DNA of 13,473 nt from an uncultured Gemella sp. (lineage in GTDB: Bacteria; Bacillota; Bacilli; Staphylococcales; Gemellaceae), in assembly GCA_900555985.1 (NCBI GenBank), contig USNF01000023.1, positions 1-13,473 on the forward strand. The letters run 5' to 3'. The notes under the pieces were generated by a model. It was given only the letters and a program-made list of their open reading frames with translations, made no database searches and was not told the DNA's origin. A program made the translations under genes and the position numbers. Below, piece by piece: positions 8,837 to 13,473 of this stretch (the stretch's first letter is position 1; each line of letters starts with the position of its first letter).

Positions 8837-9066
8837 TGGCTATTTTAGACGAAGTAAAAGAAATTATAACAAAATATATTAAAATTGATCCAGAAAGAAT
8901 AACTTTAGAATCAAGATTAAATGAAGATCTAGATGCAGATTCTATCGATGTTGCAGACGTTGTAATGGATATCGAAGAAAAATACGGATTCGAATTCTCA
9001 GATGAAGATGCAGAGAACATCGTAGCAATCAAAGACTTAGTAAAAGTTATTGAAGAAAGACAATAG
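8836..9066 (+). CDS. acpP: Acyl carrier protein
   Basis: This is a small acidic carrier (76 residues) of fatty acyl chains for fatty acid and phospholipid synthesis. The phosphopantetheine attachment site is Ser36 in DLDADSIDVAD; the usual DSL reads DSI here, a conservative change. The helix after it, VMDIEEKYGFEFSDEDAENI, is typical. The ATG overlaps the plsX stop by one base and AGGAG lies at 8821-8825. It is the last gene of the plus-strand run and is followed directly by a terminator. No fabD or fabG stands between plsX and acpP. Confidence 0.93.
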   Translation: MAILDEVKEIITKYIKIDPERITLESRLNEDLDADSIDVADVVMDIEEKYGFEFSDEDAENIVAIKDLVKVIEERQ

Positions 9067-9071
9067 AAAAT

Positions 9072-9107
9072 AAAAATCTCGAGGAAGAAAATACCTCGAG
9101 ATTTTTT
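9072..9107 (+). terminator. Rho-independent terminator after acpP
   Basis: A 13-bp perfect stem (9072-9084 with 9094-9106) has a CTCGAGG core, a 9-base loop and a T-run beginning inside the right arm. The A-run on the left arm means it could also act on the opposite strand. Confidence 0.93.
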
Positions 9108-9110
9108 ATA

Positions 9111-9145
9111 TAAAAATACTAAGCTAAAAAAATTTAACTTAGTAT
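9111..9145 (-). terminator. Probable terminator for the radical SAM/peroxidase transcript
   Basis: ATACTAAG (9116-9123) pairs with CTTAGTAT (9138-9145). After one mismatch the stem continues with TAAA/TTTA. Read on the minus strand, the hairpin is followed by a short T-run (complement of 9112-9116). It lies beyond the putative SECIS hairpin, so that element would be within the transcript. Confidence 0.6.
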
Positions 9146-9164
9146 GTCTTTATTTTGTAAATAA

Positions 9165-9200
9165 TTAGTATAACCTATACTAACAAGTTTCTCCCCCTCA
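9165..9200 (-). promoter_or_regulatory. Candidate UGA-selenocysteine codon with bacterial SECIS hairpin
   Basis: On the minus strand, TGA (9200-9198) is followed by 14 bases and then a perfect 8-bp stem, TTAGTATA/TATACTAA (9183-9176 with 9172-9165), closed by a GGT loop (9175-9173). Bacterial SECIS elements are hairpins directly downstream of UGA with a G, often GU, in a small apical loop about 16-37 bases from the codon, as I recall. Here the loop starts 22 bases after the codon. The E. coli fdhF loop contains AGGUC and this one reads A-GGU-U. There is no T-run after it, which argues against a terminator. Confidence 0.68.
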
Positions 9201-10142
9201 AGAAGAACCAGCCCCTGCTGTACATCCATAACAATGGATACCAGTTACTATTCTTCTTACTCCAGTGTGCTCATTAGCAAGTTGACTAACATGTTTTACT
9301 TTACCAGAAACTGGAAGTTTTTCTATCATATTGAAGTCACAATCATAAAGAGTTCCATCTGGACCAACAGATATCATATTTCTGCACATTAAACCAGGTA
9401 GAGTAGCTGGATTATATGCTTTATAAAGTTTATTCATATAGCCTTCGTAAAGGTCTTCTCTATGAAGGAATTCAGAAAATCGTCCAATTGGATTGTTAGT
9501 AATTGCAAATAAGTTATTAAAGACAACTTCAAAATTATCATAAAGTTTCTTTTTATATGTTTTTTCTAATGCTTCTTGTTTTGGTGGTAAATAAGCTCCA
9601 TTTGGATTATAAACTAAGTTTAGAATAAGATCATCTTCTTTACCATAACCAAGCTCATTTAGTCTTCTAAGTACTTCTATTGACTTTGGAAAAACACCTT
9701 TTCCTCGTTGTTTAGCAACAACTTTTTCATTATAGTACGGTAATGATGCTACCACTTGAACTTTTAAATCACGGTAAAGCTCAGGTATATCACGATACGC
9801 GGGAACAGCCAGAATAATTAAGTTAGTTCTAACAATAACAGTTTCAGCATATTGAGAAATTTCTTTTAAAAACCATCTAAAGTTAGGATTCATCTCTGGC
9901 GCTCCACCAGTAATATCCATAGTCTTATACTTACCAACTTTAAAAGCTTCAATAATTTGCTCAAATGTTTCCTTGACCATATTATTTTTTCTATGTGGTC
10001 CACCATCAACGTGACAGTGACTACAAGTAATATTACATAAGCTTCCTACGTTGATTTGCATAACTTCTGGATATTCTTCAGTAAGTAGATATTCTTTTTC
10101 TTCTACTTGATCAAAAAATTTAGGAATATTAAGTTCTGTCAT
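9180..10142 (-). CDS. arsS: Radical SAM protein of the ArsS (seleno)protein family, candidate selenoprotein
   Basis: This is a radical S-adenosylmethionine enzyme. The [4Fe-4S]/SAM motif is C36NITCSHC43 (CxxxCxxC), followed by ITGGAPEMNP near 77-86. Cysteines at about 253, 268, 304 and 307 (the last two in HCYGCTAGAGSS) suggest an auxiliary cluster. The frame reaches TGA at 9200-9198 after residue 314, then reads GGETC to a TAG at 9182-9180. Family members have Cys or selenocysteine at this exact place, so I annotate through the TGA as Sec315, giving 320 residues. If the TGA is a true stop, the gene ends at 9198. The family is linked to arsenosugar biosynthesis, but no arsM is present in the window, so the substrate is inferred only. 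It starts 8 bases after the peroxidase gene and shares its transcript. Confidence 0.88.
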
Positions 10143-10150
10143 AATACATC

Positions 10151-10489
10151 CTAGTTAGAAAGTTTATCAGATAATTCTTTACTTTGAAGACCGTGTACTA
10201 AAGTAATACCTGCTTTCATTGCAGCTGCAACATGGATTGCTTCTGCTATTTGATCTTGGTCGCAACCTTCTTCTAAACATGTACTTGTATATGCATCGAT
10301 ACAGTAAGGGCAAGCTTCAGAGTGAGCTACAGCTAAAGCAATAAGAGCTTTTTCACGAGTAGTAAGTTCTCCTTCAGCCATTACATTTCCATAATAATTC
10401 ATAAAGTTTTTCCAATATTCAGGAGCATCTTCACCAAATTTTCCTTCACCAAATTCTACTAAATGTTTCTTTTTAAAATAATCAGCCAT
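10151..10489 (-). CDS. AhpD-like peroxidase associated with the ArsS-type radical SAM protein
   Basis: This is a small (112 residues) carboxymuconolactone decarboxylase/AhpD-fold protein. The redox pair is Cys60-Cys63 (ACPYC), preceded by AVAHSE. Classical AhpD has CxxCxxxH, but here the His position is Tyr67 (CPYCIDAYT), so the canonical proton relay is altered. Extra cysteines lie at 71 and 76. It matches the family annotated as arsenosugar biosynthesis-associated peroxidase-like protein, which neighbours ArsS. A GGAG ribosome site precedes the ATG. It is the first gene of a two-gene minus-strand operon. The likely role is redox chemistry with the radical SAM product or its thiol/selenol group, which is inference. 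Confidence 0.86.
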   Translation of the reverse strand: MADYFKKKHLVEFGEGKFGEDAPEYWKNFMNYYGNVMAEGELTTREKALIALAVAHSEACPYCIDAYTSTCLEEGCDQDQIAEAIHVAAAMKAGITLVHGLQSKELSDKLSN

Positions 10490-10524
10490 AATATTTCTCT
10501 CCTTTATTAAACTGTATTACAACT

Positions 10525-10553
10525 ATTATAAATTAGTTTCTGTAAATAATCAA
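10525..10553 (-). promoter_or_regulatory. Promoter for the peroxidase/radical SAM operon
   Basis: On the minus strand, TTGATT (10553-10548) lies 17 bases from a perfect TATAAT (10530-10525), about 35 bases before the peroxidase ATG. It follows the terminator of the glycosyltransferase, so this pair of genes is transcribed on its own. Confidence 0.75.
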
Positions 10554-10568
10554 TAAAAGCGTGTTTAG

Positions 10569-10608
10569 AAAAAAATAACAATTTACTAAAAAATAGTAAA
10601 TTGTTATT
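10569..10608 (-). terminator. Rho-independent terminator after the glycosyltransferase
   Basis: A perfect 15-bp stem (10574-10588 with 10594-10608) has a 5-base loop. Read on the minus strand it begins directly after the TAG stop at 10611-10609 and ends in a T-run (complement of 10569-10573). Confidence 0.88.
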
Positions 10609-11292
10609 CTAGCGTATGTCTTTATATAACTTAGCTAATTCTTCAACAGGAACTCCTTGACGATACATTCTTTGAAATTTTTGCATCTGCCACATTGTTG
10701 ATAATGTTTTTCCTTTATAACGTCGAGTAGATGCAGTAATAGGGGAGTCAATAACAGTAATTTTATAAGATTTTGCGCTTAAATCTTCAGATATTCTATA
10801 GTCCTCCATTAGAGGCATATCTTTATATCCACCAATCTCCTCAAAGACTTCTCTTTTTATAAAAATAGCTTGATCTCCAAATGCAAGATTTGTTATACTT
10901 GCACGCATATTAGAGACTAAGGCATTCATTCTCATCTTAATACTGTTTGGATAAAACCTAATCTTTAAGCAACCAACAGGCGTAGGGCAGTCTAAGATTT
11001 TTTGAATAACATCTTTTTGAAGTACACTATCTGCATGGACAAACCATAGTATATCTCCTTTAGAAATTTTTGCACCATAATTCATTTGATTAGCGCGACC
11101 TTTTTTGTCAGAAATATGATAAGAATATCCAAAATATGATAGCTCATCTAAAATTTCATGAGTCTTATCACTAGAACCACCATCTATAAATAATATTTCA
11201 TGTTTATCTATATCATGAAGACAGTATAAATTGTATATAAAATCACGAATTGTTTTTTCCTCGTTATAAATAGGTACAATAATAGAAATCAT
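10609..11292 (-). CDS. Family 2 glycosyltransferase, rSAM/selenodomain-associated transferase 2 type
   Basis: This is a GT-A fold transferase of 227 residues. ISIIVPIYNEE opens the nucleotide-sugar domain; IDGGSSDKT (36-44) and HAD (86-88, the DxD-like metal site) follow. The segment GRANQMNYGAKISKGD (65-80) is a hallmark of the TIGR04283-type family that occurs beside selenoprotein radical SAM genes, as I remember it. GDQAIFIKREVF and MEDYRISEDL are typical acceptor-side motifs. It lacks membrane helices. It is separated from the peroxidase gene by a terminator and has its own promoter. AGGAG precedes the ATG. The sugar donor and acceptor are unknown; a step in arsenosugar-like or selenium-linked metabolism is inference from family context. 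Confidence 0.85.
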   Translation of the reverse strand: MISIIVPIYNEEKTIRDFIYNLYCLHDIDKHEILFIDGGSSDKTHEILDELSYFGYSYHISDKKGRANQMNYGAKISKGDILWFVHADSVLQKDVIQKILDCPTPVGCLKIRFYPNSIKMRMNALVSNMRASITNLAFGDQAIFIKREVFEEIGGYKDMPLMEDYRISEDLSAKSYKITVIDSPITASTRRYKGKTLSTMWQMQKFQRMYRQGVPVEELAKLYKDIR

Positions 11293-11322
11293 AAAATTAC
11301 TCCTAAAAAATAAGTTATCTCT

Positions 11323-11331
11323 ATTATAGCA
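11323..11331 (-). promoter_or_regulatory. Extended -10 promoter for the glycosyltransferase
   Basis: On the minus strand TGC precedes a perfect TATAAT (11328-11323). The -35 region is weak, which fits an extended -10 promoter. It lies about 30 bases before the start codon and diverges from the GntR promoter. Confidence 0.6.
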
Positions 11332-11396
11332 TTTTGATTAAAAATTATAAAATATAATATAGGAAAATAACATTTAATATATTATTATAAAATTAC

Positions 11397-11425
11397 TTGA
11401 CTACACACTGTATCTATCGTATAAT
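11397..11425 (+). promoter_or_regulatory. Strong sigma-A promoter of the GntR/ABC operon
   Basis: TTGACT (11397-11402) is followed by exactly 17 bases and a perfect TATAAT (11420-11425). The first transcribed bases would precede the AGAGGTG ribosome site at 11441-11447. Confidence 0.88.
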
Positions 11426-11438
11426 TACAGTAGATACA
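11409..11438. promoter_or_regulatory. Operator-like inverted repeat over the -10 box
   Basis: TGTATCTA (11409-11416) and TAGATACA (11431-11438) form a perfect 8-bp inverted repeat separated by 14 bases and centred near the -10 box. The position would block RNA polymerase, so autorepression by the GntR protein encoded just downstream is likely. This is inference from layout and family habit. Confidence 0.7.
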
Positions 11439-11453
11439 AAAGAGGTGAAGTTA

Positions 11454-11849
11454 ATGGAAATTAAAATTTCTAATATATCATCAATACCTATCTATCAGCA
11501 AATAGCCAATAGCATAAAAAATAAAATTTTATCAAAAGAATTTATTTCTAATACACAGTTGCCATCTATTAGATCTTTGGCTAAAGAATTAGAAGTAGGC
11601 ATAATTACAGTAAAAAAAGCTTATGAAGTTCTATTACAGGAGAATCTTGTTTATTCAAAAGGTGCTGTGGGGTATTTTGTAAATGAAGTAAATACTGAAG
11701 AAATTTTATTAATAAAAAAAAGAGAATATATAGTTGAATTTAAACAGATGATAGAAAAAGCGACTGATGATGGTTTAACAAAAGGGGATATAAATGAAAT
11801 ATTAAAAATAGTATTGGGGGAGAAAGACTATGAGAATCAAAGTAAATAA
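11454..11849 (+). CDS. GntR-family transcriptional regulator, YtrA type
   Basis: This is a DNA-binding repressor of 131 residues. The N-terminal winged helix-turn-helix carries PIYQQIANSIKNKIL (12-26), LPSIRSLAKELEVGIITVKKAYEVL (36-60) and a wing YSKGAVGYFV (67-76). The C-terminal part is short (about 50 residues), as in YtrA regulators that pair with ABC transporters, with no large ligand domain. The start at ATG 11454 has AGAGGTG upstream. The TTG at 11397 in the same frame is the -35 box, so it cannot be the start. It overlaps the ATPase gene by 20 bases. It probably represses this operon until cell-envelope or antibiotic stress, by analogy with YtrA. Confidence 0.9.
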   Translation: MEIKISNISSIPIYQQIANSIKNKILSKEFISNTQLPSIRSLAKELEVGIITVKKAYEVLLQENLVYSKGAVGYFVNEVNTEEILLIKKREYIVEFKQMIEKATDDGLTKGDINEILKIVLGEKDYENQSK

Positions 11850-12546
11850 ATTACTAGTAGATAAAGATAATTTTAAACTAGGACCAATAAATTATACATT
11901 TGATGAAGGTTATGTATATGCCATAACAGGGAATAGTGCTTGTGGTAAAACATTATTTTTACAATGTATTTTAGGAAGTATAGATATTGAAAAACAAATG
12001 GTATTATATGATGACTTTAATTTTTACGATAATGAAGTAGAGATAAAATCTAGTTACTCATATATAGCAGATAAACCATTATTTTCTGATAAACTAAGTG
12101 TAGAAACTATATTAAATAAAATTTCGAAGTTAGACTCTAGATTTGATATAAGTTCTTGCTATGAATATATAAAAAAATACAATATATATAAACATAAAAA
12201 AATATATGAGCTATCACAAGGTGAAAGAAAAATTTTACTTTTTGGTATTGGTATTTCTATACACTCTAATATTTTAGTTTTAGATAATCCATTAGCTGGA
12301 GTAGGTTTAATAGCTAAAAGAGAGATGCTATCAATGATAAGGGAATATATGGATGAGAATAAAATTACTATAATAGTGACTGAAGAACCAAATGTAATTA
12401 AAAATTTAGCAGATTACGTAATTGTACTAAATAATGGACAAGTTGAAATAAGTGAAGATGTAGTAAACTTACAAACTAGATATGAAAATAAAAATGTTGA
12501 AGAAATATTGGTTTCTATATTAAAAGGAGAGGGAAAACATGAATAA
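11830..12546 (+). CDS. ABC transporter ATP-binding protein with altered catalytic residues
   Basis: This is a cytoplasmic nucleotide-binding subunit of 238 residues. Walker A is GNSACGKT (34-41), the signature is LSQGE (128-132) and Walker B is ILVLD (148-152). The residue after Walker B, normally the catalytic Glu, is Asn153 (LDNP). The switch histidine region reads IIVTEEP (181-187) with Glu where His is expected. ATP binding therefore looks intact but hydrolysis may be poor. GGGGGAG at 11816-11822 precedes the ATG. It overlaps both its regulator and its membrane partner, so it likely forms one complex with the latter. The substrate is unknown. Confidence 0.88.
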   Translation: MRIKVNKLLVDKDNFKLGPINYTFDEGYVYAITGNSACGKTLFLQCILGSIDIEKQMVLYDDFNFYDNEVEIKSSYSYIADKPLFSDKLSVETILNKISKLDSRFDISSCYEYIKKYNIYKHKKIYELSQGERKILLFGIGISIHSNILVLDNPLAGVGLIAKREMLSMIREYMDENKITIIVTEEPNVIKNLADYVIVLNNGQVEISEDVVNLQTRYENKNVEEILVSILKGEGKHE

Positions 12547-13267
12547 TGAACAATATAAAACTAAATGGGGAGCCTTATTAAATATTATTTCAAATAGAAA
12601 TTATTCAACACCACAAATTTATAAGATATTCTATTTTGGATACTATTTTTTTACAATATTAATAGCTCTTGCGGTACTTTTCGATAAAAATTATGTAGTA
12701 GTGTCGATATTATCAGCTATAGTATTTGTTTTAAATGGAAGAAAATATGAAGATAAGGAATGGCTTATAACTGAATACTTACCGATTTCATTTAAAGAAA
12801 GGGTAAGACAAGTATATTTGACAACATATATATTTTTACTTCTAGCAGTAATGCTAGATTATGCTTTTCGATTTATATATTATCAAGTCAATATAATTGA
12901 ATATATATATGTATTACTTACAGTAATAATAATATCAAATTTAGCAATTATTCAAATGATTCTAACAAGACGCTCATTATGGAATTTTATAGCTTTAGAT
13001 GCATTAATATTTGTAACAGCGGTAAAAATAATATCATTAGTTTTAAATGGATTATATTTAACAACTTTTGATAATACAAAATTTAATTTAATGAAAATTA
13101 CAATATTAGTAATATTAGCAATACTATTTCAATTATGTAGTACTAATCTGATAGTAGATTCAAGAAGAAAAAAAGAAATAAGTAGAGTGTATGAAATTAT
13201 ATTTATTATAGCCATAGCACTAGCAACTGCATTACAATTTTATCAAGGGATGTATTGGGTTAAATAA
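12539..13267 (+). CDS. Multi-spanning membrane protein, probable ABC permease partner
   Basis: I do not recognise a named family. The 242 residues contain about six or seven hydrophobic segments, near 29-48, 52-66, 91-113, 120-142, 150-173, 185-204 and 216-236, separated by short charged loops such as SRRKKEISR (208-216). There is no signal peptide or soluble domain. AGGAGAGGG at 12525-12533 and an 8-base overlap with the ATPase gene indicate coupled synthesis. By position it is the membrane subunit of an ABC-2-like exporter regulated by the GntR protein, perhaps in envelope stress or antimicrobial peptide response, which is inference. Confidence 0.75.
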   Translation: MNNEQYKTKWGALLNIISNRNYSTPQIYKIFYFGYYFFTILIALAVLFDKNYVVVSILSAIVFVLNGRKYEDKEWLITEYLPISFKERVRQVYLTTYIFLLLAVMLDYAFRFIYYQVNIIEYIYVLLTVIIISNLAIIQMILTRRSLWNFIALDALIFVTAVKIISLVLNGLYLTTFDNTKFNLMKITILVILAILFQLCSTNLIVDSRRKKEISRVYEIIFIIAIALATALQFYQGMYWVK

Positions 13268-13270
13268 TAA

Positions 13271-13320
13271 AAAAGTAGAGTAAGGTATTTTAACAAAATA
13301 TCTTATTCTATTTTTCTTTT
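13271..13320 (+). terminator. Rho-independent terminator of the GntR/ABC operon
   Basis: A 16-bp stem (13276-13291 with 13295-13310, including two G-U pairs) has a 3-base loop and extends outward through A/T pairs. It is followed by a T-rich tail up to 13320. Confidence 0.85.
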
Positions 13321-13339
13321 AGAAAAGTTTTAACCAAAG

Positions 13340-13368
13340 AAAAAAGAGTACTTCCGAAGAAATACTCT
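13340..13368 (-). terminator. Rho-independent terminator after rplA, UUCG tetraloop
   Basis: On the minus strand the 10-bp stem AGAGTATTTC/GAAGTACTCT (one U-G pair; 13368-13359 with 13354-13345) closes a UUCG tetraloop and is followed by a T-run (complement of 13340-13344). It lies 13 bases after the rplA stop. Confidence 0.92.
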
Positions 13369-13381
13369 GTTAATTAAATTC

Positions 13382-13473
13382 TTATTTGAATTCTGCTGTG
13401 TTAACACGAACTCCAGGTCCCATAGTTGTAGTTACAGCTACAGATTTGAAGTAAGTTCCTTTAGCAGCAGCTG
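13382..13473 (-). CDS. rplA: 50S ribosomal protein L1, 3' end (partial)
   Basis: Only the last 30 codons are in the window. They read AAAKGTYFKSVAVTTTMGPG followed by VRVNTAEFK and a TAA at 13384-13382, which is the conserved C-terminus of L1. The protein binds 23S rRNA and forms the L1 stalk. The 5' part lies beyond the right edge, where rplK would usually be found. Confidence 0.95.
   Translation of the reverse strand, partial: AAAKGTYFKSVAVTTTMGPGVRVNTAEFK

Noticed and set aside
9165..9183. Hairpin after the radical SAM gene read as a simple terminator
   Set aside because: On the minus strand it is not followed by a T-run, and a better terminator hairpin with a T-run lies further on (9111-9145). 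The spacing from TGA and the GGU loop fit a SECIS better.
11397..11453. Earlier TTG start for the GntR regulator adding 19 residues
   Set aside because: The TTG is the -35 box of the promoter, so it is not in the transcript. ATG 11454 has a ribosome site and the family-like start.
1..13473. CRISPR array, tRNA or rRNA genes, phage genes, toxin-antitoxin pair
   Set aside because: No regularly spaced repeats, cloverleaf-like stretch or marker proteins were seen; nearly all of the window is accounted for by the genes and sites listed.

Overview
The window is very AT-rich and comes from a low-GC Gram-positive bacterium of the class Bacilli. The evidence is an RNA polymerase epsilon subunit (rpoY) directly before RNase J1, a two-subunit iron-sulfur serine dehydratase next to recG and plsX, a class A sortase, and strong Shine-Dalgarno sites. 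A Gemella-like organism is my best guess, from overall impression rather than any search.

Layout. (1) Positions 1-51 form a palindrome resembling two facing IS3/IS150-type insertion-sequence ends. (2) Positions 182-9066 are one long plus-strand run with tiny gaps or overlaps: a GNAT-aminotransferase fusion, rpoY, rnjA, sdaAB, sdaAA, recG, a sortase, plsX and acpP. A clear promoter stands before the first gene and a terminator follows acpP. (3) On the minus strand lie a radical SAM protein of the ArsS (seleno)protein family and an AhpD-like peroxidase (9180-10489), with their own promoter. Next to them, separately promoted and terminated, is a glycosyltransferase of the 'rSAM/selenodomain-associated transferase 2' type (10609-11292). 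(4) On the plus strand (11454-13267) is a YtrA-type GntR regulator / ABC ATPase / membrane protein operon, with an operator-like inverted repeat over its promoter. (5) At the right edge is the 3' end of rplA (ribosomal protein L1) on the minus strand, with its own UUCG-loop terminator.

The most notable observation is in the radical SAM gene. Its reading frame meets an in-frame TGA exactly where family members carry Cys or selenocysteine (GSS-[C/U]-GG). The frame then continues with GGETC to a TAG. Fourteen bases after the TGA the RNA can fold into a perfect 8-bp hairpin with a GGU apical loop, which matches a bacterial SECIS element. This gene is therefore a good candidate selenoprotein, and the two neighbouring gene families are those that travel with selenoprotein radical SAM loci.

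Functionally, the long run joins RNA metabolism (epsilon subunit, RNase J1), serine catabolism to pyruvate, recombination repair, surface protein anchoring and phospholipid/acyl carrier functions. It resembles the Bacillus order sdaAB-sdaAA-recG-fapR-plsX-fabD-fabG-acpP, but a sortase sits in the fapR position and fabD/fabG are missing.
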